From: Caryophanales bacterium UBA6768
Lineage (GTDB): Bacteria; Bacillota; Bacilli; Bacillales_D; Amphibacillaceae
Direction: 5' to 3'
Assembly: GCA_002453315.1 (NCBI GenBank)
Contig: DKGO01000139.1
Coordinates: forward strand, 1 to 5,791
DNA length: 5,791 nucleotides
This document shows positions 1 to 5,618 of the stretch, one piece after another. Numbering within the stretch: position 1 is the stretch's first letter; every line of letters begins with the position of its first letter. The notes beneath the pieces are model-generated. The model had not been told where the DNA came from and ran no database searches. It saw nothing but the letters and a program-made list of their open reading frames with translations. The position numbers were made by a program, and so were the translations under genes.

Positions 1-416
1 TCATCAAGATTTGACATTTCTAAGATTCTCAGGTGAGCATCCGGCTCTTGCTCATCTGAATTTGGCATTTCTAGGATTCTCAGGTGAACATCCAGCTCTT
101 GCTCATCTGAATTTGGCATTTCTAGGATTCTCAGGTGAGCATCCGGCTCTTGCTCATCTGAATTTGGCATTTCTAGGATTCTCAGGTGAGCATCCGTCAC
201 TTGCTCATCTGAATTTGGCATTCCTAGGATTCTCAGGTGAGCATTCACGGCTTGCTCATCAAGATTTGACATTTCTAGGATTCTTAGGTGAGCATCCGTC
301 ACTTGCTCATCTGAATTTGGCATTTCTAGGATTCTCAGGTGAGCATCCAACCATTGCTCGGCTGAGATTCCTGTTTTCTCGATTTTCGGATGGGCAAACA
401 CCACTTGCTCTACCCA
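1..416. repeat. 51-bp tandem repeat array with an inverted repeat in each unit
   Basis: Seven clear 51-bp units start at 9, 60, 111, 162, 213, 264 and 315. A decayed eighth unit covers 366-416, and the tail of a preceding unit covers 1-8, so the array continues off the left edge. Each unit has a roughly 20-nt linker (ATTTGGCATTTCTAGGATTC with small changes) and a 31-nt dyad. The dyad arms are TCAGGTGAGCA and TGCTCATCTGA around a 9-nt centre; in unit 1 it spans 29-59. As plus-strand RNA the arms would form an 11-bp stem with one G-U pair. As minus-strand RNA that pair becomes an A-C mismatch. The dyad is complete or nearly so in units 1, 3, 4 and 6, has one mismatch in unit 2, and is weakened in units 5 and 7. 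Centre bases vary more than arm bases. The array lies downstream of yvoF. Its function is unknown; I see no transposase, cas gene or target-site duplication. Confidence 0.95.
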
Positions 417-496
417 TTTGCATTATTTCATAAAAACATTCAACATATTACTAATTTCATATATGCTTCTGTTATCAAATTATTAGCCAAGTATAT
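417..496. other. AT-rich spacer between yvoF and the 51-bp array
   Basis: This 80-bp stretch follows the yvoF stop codon on the minus strand. I see no gene and no GC-rich hairpin followed by a T-run, so the end of the hprK-yvoF transcript is not defined here. A weak imperfect dyad in the decayed last repeat unit (ATGGG and CCCAT arms near 389-417) lacks a T-run on the minus strand and is a poor terminator candidate. Confidence 0.6.
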
Positions 497-1009
497 TTAT
501 GTTAACTTGTTTCGTTCTTCCATTTCTTCAGCAGTGTAGATGATTTTCATTGGATTTCCACCAACAAAGGATCCTGGGGGAACGTCCTTATTAACAAGGG
601 TACTTGCTGATATTACCGCATGATCGCCAATTTTAACTCCAGGTAAAATTGTCGTATTTGCACCAATTAGCACGTCATTGCCGATATGGACTTCACCGAT
701 ACGATATTCCTTAATTAAATATTCATGGGCTAATATTGTCGTATTATAACCGATAACACAGTTATTTCCTACAGTGATTTTTTCCGGAAACATGACATCG
801 GGAACAACCATTAAAGCAAATGCAGTTTTTTCCCCTACTTTCATCCTTAAAAAAAGTCGATAAAGGATAATTTTCAATCCTAAAAAAGGTGTATACCGAG
901 CAAATTGAATGACAATAAAATTTTTGACAACTTTAAAAAATGAAACTGTTTTATAAATGTTCCATAGTGAATTATCATGTTCAACTTTAAATCGCTCTGT
1001 ACGTCGCAT
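497..1009 (-). CDS. yvoF: YvoF-like left-handed beta-helix acetyltransferase
   Basis: The 170-residue product matches the size and sequence pattern of B. subtilis YvoF, a putative O-acetyltransferase of the hexapeptide-repeat family that uses an acyl-CoA donor. Residues about 1-60 form a basic, partly hydrophobic N-terminal region. Hexapeptide-type turns run from about 78 to 155 (ITVGNNCVIG, VHIGNDVLIGANTTI, VKIGDHAVISASTLV), followed by the typical VGGNPMKII closing segment. His95 in the ILAHEY loop is the likely catalytic base by analogy with the family. The acceptor substrate is unknown, and nothing nearby identifies it. The ATG start is preceded by GAGGTG (1016-1021) at 6-nt spacing. That site lies inside the last codons of ppaX, and only 3 bp separate the genes, so they are probably co-transcribed and translationally linked. 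It is the last gene of the cluster. Family assignment is firm; specific function is not. Confidence 0.9.
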   Translation of the reverse strand: MRRTERFKVEHDNSLWNIYKTVSFFKVVKNFIVIQFARYTPFLGLKIILYRLFLRMKVGEKTAFALMVVPDVMFPEKITVGNNCVIGYNTTILAHEYLIKEYRIGEVHIGNDVLIGANTTILPGVKIGDHAVISASTLVNKDVPPGSFVGGNPMKIIYTAEEMEERNKLT

Positions 1010-1012
1010 TAG

Positions 1013-1648
1013 TTACACCTCTAGAATAGCCCACAAGTCTTTCATATCATGTAACATATAGGTTGGATGATATTGATTCAAAAAATCCTTACCTTTATGA
1101 CTCCAGGCAACAGCCGCCGTTCTCATTCCGGCATTTTTTCCCGACTCAATATCTTGATAACTATCCCCTACCATTAAAGTATGTTTTGGTTGTCCATCCA
1201 ATTGCCCCATAGCCTTTAATACTGGCTCTGGGTGTGGTTTTGCATGTGTCACATCATCATAGGAAATAATACTATCAAAAAAAGATCTTATTTTCATGGA
1301 GTTAAGTCCTAACTCAACACCTTGACGCATTTTAGTTGATACAATGCCCATTTTAATTCCATGATTTTGCAAATGGGTTAATGTTTCAATGACATTGGGA
1401 AAAACTTTTACAAGTCGATCATGGTGAAGTAAATTATGTTCACGGTAAGTTTCTATCATTTCCTTTGTGCGATGCTCATCAACTTTATAAAAAGTTTCAA
1501 CTAATGGCGGACCATTAAATGTTAAAATTTCTTCCTTCGTAAAATGATATCCATACTTTTTGAATGTGTAATCAAAAGATGCGTAAATTAATTCATTCGT
1601 ATCAATTAATGTTCCATCTAAATCAAATAATACGGTGTCAATATTCAT
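1013..1648 (-). CDS. ppaX: Pyrophosphatase PpaX (HAD superfamily)
   Basis: The 211-residue protein aligns along its length with B. subtilis PpaX (about 216 residues). PpaX is a cytoplasmic HAD-family hydrolase that splits inorganic pyrophosphate, including the pyrophosphate HprK makes when it dephosphorylates P-Ser-HPr. HAD motif I is FDLDGTLIDT, with nucleophile Asp9 and acid/base Asp11. Motif II is VST at 103-105. The motif III lysine is Lys137 in HAKPHPEP. Motif IV is GDSYQDI, with Asp162 and Asp166. The helical cap lies between about residues 15 and 85. The family-typical NTNEL-like segment after motif I is present as DTNEL. The ATG has AAAGGA (1657-1662) at 8-nt spacing. The start overlaps the 3' end of yvoD by 11 bp, which favours translational coupling. 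Sharing a cluster with hprK supports this specific role over a generic phosphoglycolate phosphatase. Confidence 0.93.
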   Translation of the reverse strand: MNIDTVLFDLDGTLIDTNELIYASFDYTFKKYGYHFTKEEILTFNGPPLVETFYKVDEHRTKEMIETYREHNLLHHDRLVKVFPNVIETLTHLQNHGIKMGIVSTKMRQGVELGLNSMKIRSFFDSIISYDDVTHAKPHPEPVLKAMGQLDGQPKHTLMVGDSYQDIESGKNAGMRTAAVAWSHKGKDFLNQYHPTYMLHDMKDLWAILEV

Positions 1649-2588
1649 GCTTGATATCCTTTCGCGAATAATTCTCTACTCTATTCCAAATGAAGGCAAC
1701 AATCATCGTTAAAATGACTGCCATCACAAAACGAATTAATAATAACGGCCATACTGAGATTCCAAGAGGAATAAAAATGACTGTATCCTCTACAACAGCA
1801 TGACAAGTAACTAAAAATATTAGTGCAAGGATCATATCCTTTTTTTCAACATTGTCTTCCTTCACTGCTTGAATCATGACGCCAGCACCAAATGCTAGCC
1901 CAATCGACAATCCAGCAACTAGTGTGAAAGAGGTGTTTTTTTTCATTCCTAAAAAAGTTGTAAATGGGCTAAACCAATTGGACAACACTTGTAACCAACC
2001 CAACTCCCGAAAAAATTGTACGATAATCATTAACGGCAAAATAACTAATGCTAGTTGTAAGGCGGCAATCGTGGCTGTTTTAAATCCATGAATAAAGATT
2101 TCCGTCCAACTATTTAATGCTAGATTGGACGATTTAATGAATCCGTATTGTGCCATTTCACTTCCACCATTCCAAAGGTGATGAATGACAAAACCGGAAA
2201 CTATCGCCAAGGCCAGTCTGATCACGGTAATCATGAACCAACCAACTCCAACTCTAGAGGCAACAGATGACTCAATTAACAGGCTATGCGAAAATGACAA
2301 CATCATTGCCATAATAAAAACTTCTTTTACCGTAAAGTCAAAAGAAACGATAGCACCGATAGCTGCATAAATGTTTAACACATTCCCTAAAACGAGTGCC
2401 ATGGCAGCTTCCCCTGGGAGTCCAATTAACCCCATTGCCGGACTTAACAAATCAATGATCCATGGTAAAATTGGTGTATATTGTAAAATTGTTACTAAGA
2501 TAGTGACGGGAAAGATGACCTTTCCCAAAGTCCATGATACTTGTAATCCCTGATATAAACCACGTTGACCTATGTTTAAAAATCGCAA
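1638..2588 (-). CDS. yvoD: YvoD-like membrane protein with two nucleoside-recognition (gate) domains
   Basis: With the chosen start the product has 316 residues, is strongly hydrophobic and has about eight membrane segments. It fits YvoD of the conserved hprK-lgt-yvoD-ppaX-yvoF order and the nucleoside-recognition/gate family that includes spore maturation proteins SpmA and SpmB. Two similar halves are visible, about residues 22-135 and 165-300. Each carries a Gly-rich segment (GLPGEAAMALVLGNVLN; GLSIGLAFGAGVMIQ) followed by a His/Glu element (FSHSLLIESS at 98-107; CHAVVEDTV at 262-270). The transported or sensed substrate is not established. The frame is open from a TTG at 2609, but GGAAGGAG (2600-2607) would then lie inside the gene and nothing precedes it. 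I therefore prefer the TTG at 2586-2588, 11 nt after that site. The gap to lgt is 27 bp, and the 3' end overlaps ppaX by 11 bp. Confidence 0.85.
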   Translation of the reverse strand: MRFLNIGQRGLYQGLQVSWTLGKVIFPVTILVTILQYTPILPWIIDLLSPAMGLIGLPGEAAMALVLGNVLNIYAAIGAIVSFDFTVKEVFIMAMMLSFSHSLLIESSVASRVGVGWFMITVIRLALAIVSGFVIHHLWNGGSEMAQYGFIKSSNLALNSWTEIFIHGFKTATIAALQLALVILPLMIIVQFFRELGWLQVLSNWFSPFTTFLGMKKNTSFTLVAGLSIGLAFGAGVMIQAVKEDNVEKKDMILALIFLVTCHAVVEDTVIFIPLGISVWPLLLIRFVMAVILTMIVAFIWNRVENYSRKDIKHEY

Positions 2589-2599
2589 TCGCTGTCTTG

Positions 2600-2607
2600 C
2601 TCCTTCC
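2600..2607 (-). promoter_or_regulatory. Shine-Dalgarno site that sets the yvoD start
   Basis: GGAAGGAG on the minus strand is the only strong ribosome binding site near the 5' end of yvoD. It lies between the lgt stop codon and the TTG at 2588, with 11-nt spacing, which is slightly long. The upstream in-frame TTG at 2609 nearly coincides with it and so could not use it. Confidence 0.65.
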
Positions 2608-2615
2608 AAATACTG

Positions 2616-3443
2616 TTAAGAAACTTTTGATCCATCATATTTCCTATTGGCAAGACCTTTTTTTCTGCGATATATAAATAAAATAATGGCTCCAATAATT
2701 AATACAATAGAAATTAATTGTGCTTGTCGTAAGACGCCAAAATACAAACTGTCTGTCCGCAGGCCTTCAATGAAAAATCTGCCAATTGAATATGTGAAGA
2801 TATAGGTTAAAAATAGTTCACCACGATATGGATTATATTTTCTAAGCAATAAAAGTAACCCAAAAACAGCAACATTCCATAAGGATTCATATAAGAATGT
2901 TGGATAATACATAATACCGTCAATACACATTTGATTCATAATAAAGTCCGGTAGGTATTGATGAAAATTTTGATAGGCTGCTTCGGATATTGGGCCTCCA
3001 TGCGCTTCTTGGTTCATAAAATTACCCCAACGACCAATCGCTTGACCTAAAATGAGACTAGGAGCAGCAATATCAGCTAGTTGCCAAAAATCAACCTTTT
3101 TAATTTTCGCAAATACAATCGCTGTCAATACGGCACCAATTAATGCGCCATGAATAGCAATACCACCTTCCCAAATGGCGAAAACATTCCACCATGGACC
3201 TGATTGATAATGTTGCCACTCAAAGATAACGTAATAAATCCTTGCAAAAATAATGGCTATTGGTGCTGCAAAAACGACTAAGTCAACCATTAAATCCTTT
3301 TGTAATCCTAAACGATTTGATTCCTTTTGGGCTAAATATAGTCCTAAAAATAAACCTGTTGCAATAATAAATCCATACCAGTAAATTGGTATTGGACCTA
3401 ATTGAATAAAAACTCTGTTTAATGCTTCTGCTTCACAAACCAC
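2616..3443 (-). CDS. lgt: Prolipoprotein diacylglyceryl transferase Lgt
   Basis: The 275-residue integral membrane enzyme transfers a diacylglyceryl group from phosphatidylglycerol to the lipobox cysteine of prolipoproteins, the first step of lipoprotein maturation at the outer face of the cytoplasmic membrane. About seven membrane segments are visible. Conserved elements include IAIHGALIG with His98 and the Lgt signature [15 protein letters not shown] at 137-151, with Arg138, Asn141, Asn144 and Glu146. Also present are YYPTFLYES at 179-187 and [13 protein letters not shown] at 221-233, with Arg222, Glu226 and Arg229. The length is near the B. subtilis protein (269). The start is GTG: the N-terminus, with QLGP at residues 14-17, aligns residue for residue with B. 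subtilis Lgt, and AAGGGGTG (3449-3456) gives a suitable binding site. It sits 106 bp after hprK, with a possible promoter of its own. The basic C-terminal tail is unremarkable. Confidence 0.97.
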   Translation of the reverse strand: MVCEAEALNRVFIQLGPIPIYWYGFIIATGLFLGLYLAQKESNRLGLQKDLMVDLVVFAAPIAIIFARIYYVIFEWQHYQSGPWWNVFAIWEGGIAIHGALIGAVLTAIVFAKIKKVDFWQLADIAAPSLILGQAIGRWGNFMNQEAHGGPISEAAYQNFHQYLPDFIMNQMCIDGIMYYPTFLYESLWNVAVFGLLLLLRKYNPYRGELFLTYIFTYSIGRFFIEGLRTDSLYFGVLRQAQLISIVLIIGAIILFIYRRKKGLANRKYDGSKVS

Positions 3444-3470
3444 TAGAACACCCCTTGCTTTTTGGCTTTA

Positions 3471-3499
3471 ATTATAAATTTTATGGTTTCTAATGTAGA
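3471..3499 (-). promoter_or_regulatory. Candidate sigma-A promoter for lgt-yvoD-ppaX-yvoF
   Basis: On the minus strand TCTACA (3494-3499, four of six matches to TTGACA) is followed after exactly 17 bp by a perfect TATAAT (3471-3476). Transcription would start near 3464, leaving about 20 nt of leader with the AAGGGGTG site of lgt. No terminator is visible between hprK and lgt, so this would supplement read-through from hprK rather than replace it. A short dyad (GAATGA and TCATTC arms, 3498-3525) overlaps the -35 region; its meaning is unknown. The region is AT-rich, so a chance match is possible. Confidence 0.45.
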
Positions 3500-3549
3500 A
3501 TGAGTGACGAATCATGCCTTCATTCCACGCCTAAATGCGTAAAAGTAAA

Positions 3550-4482
3550 TTACAAATTTTTACTATTTTGATCAATCATTAAGGACAATTGTTCCGAAAA
3601 ATTTTCTGCTGCGTTAACTCCCATCCTTTTGAGGCGAAAGTTCATTGCCGCCACTTCAATTATGACTGCTAAATTTCTTCCTGGCCGAACAGGAATAATC
3701 GCCTTCGGTACATGGACATCCATAATTTTTAATGTTTGTTCTTCTAAACCTAGTCGATCATATTGTTTTTTTTCATCCCAAATTTCCAACTTAACGATAT
3801 AAGAAATTCTTTTATAATTTTTAACAGCTCCGGCCCCAAACAATGTCATAATATTTAAAATTCCCAGTCCACGAATTTCTAGTAAATGCTCAATTAAAGG
3901 TGGGGAATTACCAATTAATGTATCATAATCCTCCTGGCGAATTTCAACACTATCATCCGCCACTAACCGATGTCCACGTTTCACTAATTCAAGTGCTGTT
4001 TCACTTTTTCCAACACCACTTTGTCCCATAATAAGGACTCCTACTCCATAAATATCTACAAGTACCCCATGAACAGCGGTAGATGGAGCAAAAATTGCCC
4101 CTAAATAATTCGTAATTCGAACAATTACTCTATTCGTTGGTCGGGGTGAGACGATAATAGGGACCCCAGTTTCATTCGCAATTTCAATGAATAATTCGGG
4201 AACCTCCATTCCATTTGTTATAATAATCCCTGGAGTAATATCAGTACATAACCGTTCAATCCGGTCTTTTTGTTCTTGCCAAGACAAATTTAGAAAATAA
4301 TTCATTTCGGTTTTACCAATTATTTGAATGCGTTCCTTTGGATAATATTCAAAAAATCCAGTCATTTCAAAACCTGGACGTGAAATATCATCCGAATTTA
4401 TTTCACGATGAATACCATCTTCACCAGCAATGACAGTCAATTTAAATTGATCGATTAAATCCTTTGTACGAACGGTTTTCAT
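3550..4482 (-). CDS. hprK: HPr kinase/phosphorylase HprK
   Basis: The 310-residue bifunctional enzyme phosphorylates HPr (and Crh) on Ser46 using ATP or pyrophosphate. It reverses this by phosphorolysis, controlling CcpA-dependent catabolite repression in the cytoplasm. The N-terminal domain spans about 1-128. The C-terminal catalytic domain has His138 in STAVHG, the P-loop GQSGVGKS at 153-160 (Lys159, Ser160), the acidic VADDSVEIR segment at 174-182 (Asp176, Asp177), and the family signature [11 protein letters not shown] at 201-211. The C-terminal RPGRN and [15 protein letters not shown] segments are intact. Length and motifs match B. subtilis HprK, and no key residue is missing. The ATG is preceded by a GGGGGT site ending 6 nt upstream. 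It is the first gene of the cluster, 106 bp before lgt. PpaX downstream removes the pyrophosphate it produces. Confidence 0.97.
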   Translation of the reverse strand: MKTVRTKDLIDQFKLTVIAGEDGIHREINSDDISRPGFEMTGFFEYYPKERIQIIGKTEMNYFLNLSWQEQKDRIERLCTDITPGIIITNGMEVPELFIEIANETGVPIIVSPRPTNRVIVRITNYLGAIFAPSTAVHGVLVDIYGVGVLIMGQSGVGKSETALELVKRGHRLVADDSVEIRQEDYDTLIGNSPPLIEHLLEIRGLGILNIMTLFGAGAVKNYKRISYIVKLEIWDEKKQYDRLGLEEQTLKIMDVHVPKAIIPVRPGRNLAVIIEVAAMNFRLKRMGVNAAENFSEQLSLMIDQNSKNL

Positions 4483-4680
4483 CCTTTTACCCCCAAAGAA
4501 ATGTCATTTGAATATGCTTTAGTTGCTAGAAGATAGACATCCCTTACTACTTGTCTTCGCATTAAAAATACAAAATATTGCTTTCCTCTAATCCGACGTA
4601 AATAATTACCATCTTCATTCTACCTTTTATTAACTAATTTATCTAGTGAATTTCATTCAGGATTTTTTGTATGGTCAATG
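4483..4680 (-). other. Noncoding leader of hprK
   Basis: This stretch of about 200 bp lies between the bshB2 terminator and the hprK start. It is AT-rich and has no supported gene. A short dyad, TGAAT and ATTCA around GAA, lies at 4647-4659. TAGAAT and TAATTA hexamers resemble -10 boxes but lack a good -35 at normal spacing, so I do not call a promoter, although one is expected here. I see no riboswitch-like structure and no convincing CcpA operator. Confidence 0.5.
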
Positions 4681-4722
4681 AAAAAACCGAATAAAACACA
4701 CTACTTAATGTTCTTATTCGGT
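4681..4722 (-). terminator. Rho-independent terminator of bshB2
   Basis: On the minus strand the arms ACCGAATAAGAACA and TGTTTTATTCGGT pair over 13 bp with one bulged G, around a 10-nt loop. A run of six T residues follows (plus-strand A at 4681-4686, the first of which is the last stem base). It starts 22 bp after the bshB2 stop codon and separates that gene from the hprK cluster. The stem is AT-rich, so termination may be incomplete. Confidence 0.85.
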
Positions 4723-4744
4723 CATTTATAACTTTACTTTTATA

Positions 4745-5416
4745 TTAACGAAAATTCCAAGTGTGAAATCTTTCTGTTCCAAGTCGATTTTGTAAACCTG
4801 CTAAATAATCACTAAGCTCTGCTTCATCCCCTTGAAGTTTTTTCAACATGCCTTCAGCTTGTGATTTATGTTTCAAAATAGCTTGTATTTTATAATTGAA
4901 ATCTTTCACAGGTCTAATAATGTCAGGCTCTCCTAATTCTTCTACGGCATAATGGGTTATCGCACTTGCCCATAGAACAGGTCTTGTCTCTTCAGCCATC
5001 ATCTCAACGGCCTCAACCGTTGCCTCACCAAGGGCGTTATGATCCGGATGAACACCATGTTCAGGATAATGCGTAATAACTAATGAAGGATTAATCTCCT
5101 CTATAATTTCCTTAATATGAAGTGCCACTTTTGTTTTTTTCTCAAATTCAATAGTTTTATCACGATACCCTAACAAACGGTAATCAATATCTAAAAAATC
5201 GCATGCATCAGCAAGTTCCTTTTCCCTAATTTTTGATAAAGTTTCCCTATTTGCAAAAGGTGGAGTCCCCATATTTCTCCCCATTTCACCAAGTGTGCCA
5301 CATAGATAGGTTACAGGGACTCCTTCCTCCCTATATTGTTTAATCAGTCCGGCTGTTCCAAACGATTCATCATCCGGGTGCGGGAAAATAATAACAACAT
5401 GTCTCTCTTTAGCCAA
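4745..5416 (-). CDS. bshB2: Bacillithiol biosynthesis deacetylase BshB2
   Basis: With the chosen start the 223-residue protein belongs to the LmbE/PIG-L family of zinc-dependent deacetylases and resembles BshB2 (B. subtilis YojG, about 221 residues). That enzyme removes the acetyl group from GlcNAc-malate in bacillithiol synthesis in the cytoplasm. The family motif PHPDDES spans 12-18, with zinc ligands expected at His13 and Asp16. The second motif GVHPDH ends at His126, the likely third ligand. TLGEMGRNMG and GYRDKTIEF are typical of the BshB2 branch. The frame is open from a GTG at 5425. However, AAGGTG (5423-5428) then has ideal 6-nt spacing to the TTG at 5414-5416. The resulting N-terminus, MAKERHVVII, aligns with the family's usual MTNE-HV-type start. 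It is transcribed alone and ends in a terminator. No yojF-like partner gene is visible beside it. Confidence 0.92.
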   Translation of the reverse strand: MAKERHVVIIFPHPDDESFGTAGLIKQYREEGVPVTYLCGTLGEMGRNMGTPPFANRETLSKIREKELADACDFLDIDYRLLGYRDKTIEFEKKTKVALHIKEIIEEINPSLVITHYPEHGVHPDHNALGEATVEAVEMMAEETRPVLWASAITHYAVEELGEPDIIRPVKDFNYKIQAILKHKSQAEGMLKKLQGDEAELSDYLAGLQNRLGTERFHTWNFR

Positions 5417-5422
5417 ATATTT

Positions 5423-5428
5423 CACCTT
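5423..5428 (-). promoter_or_regulatory. Shine-Dalgarno site that sets the bshB2 start
   Basis: AAGGTG on the minus strand, within GAGAAGGTGA, is 6 nt upstream of the TTG at 5416. The alternative GTG start at 5425 is part of this site itself and has no other good site at proper spacing. Confidence 0.65.
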
Positions 5429-5618
5429 CTCATCTATTCATTAGTGTTTAAATCCGTTTTTTATGATTGATTTGATCTTTCCTATAATTTATTGTGCTCT
5501 GACATATACCGTTTGATCATATTTACAAATAGATTTCATCAGATTTAAGAGCAGTGGCGTTGCGTTTATGGGTGGCCGCATTTGTTTAACTGTGATCTAA
5601 ATGTGGTGACTCGGCATT
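5429..5618. other. Noncoding region upstream of bshB2
   Basis: This stretch holds the leader and presumably the promoter of bshB2, but no gene that I can support. A minus-strand TATGAT (5516-5521) is a fair -10 match without a good -35. A plus-strand TATAAT (5483-5488) also lacks a good -35 and faces away from bshB2, into the repeat array. From about 5566 the sequence becomes richer in GC and contains decayed relatives of the right-hand repeat, such as TTTATGGGTGGCCGC. Confidence 0.5.

Noticed and set aside
1..416. Left array as a CRISPR
   Set aside because: The spacing segments are themselves repeated and nearly identical, the period is contiguous, and no cas gene is present.
389..417. Hairpin with ATGGG and CCCAT arms as the yvoF terminator
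   Set aside because: The stem is only 5 bp before an asymmetric bulge, and no T-run follows on the minus strand.
11..433. 140-codon plus-strand open frame with a 17-residue repeat
   Set aside because: It is produced by the 51-bp tandem array. It starts at a TTG without a binding site, the opposite strand is open as well, and the peptide resembles no family I know.
1876..2553. Three plus-strand open frames (1876-2091, 2185-2370, 2371-2553)
   Set aside because: They lie antisense to the well-supported yvoD gene, are short, and have no recognisable protein features.
4535..4556. AGACA and TGTCT inverted repeat in the hprK leader
   Set aside because: The arms are only 5 bp with a 12-nt gap and no further pairing, which is expected by chance at this length.
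5516..5521. TATGAT as a -10 box for bshB2
   Set aside because: No hexamer resembling TTGACA lies 16-18 bp upstream, so it cannot be told from chance in AT-rich DNA.
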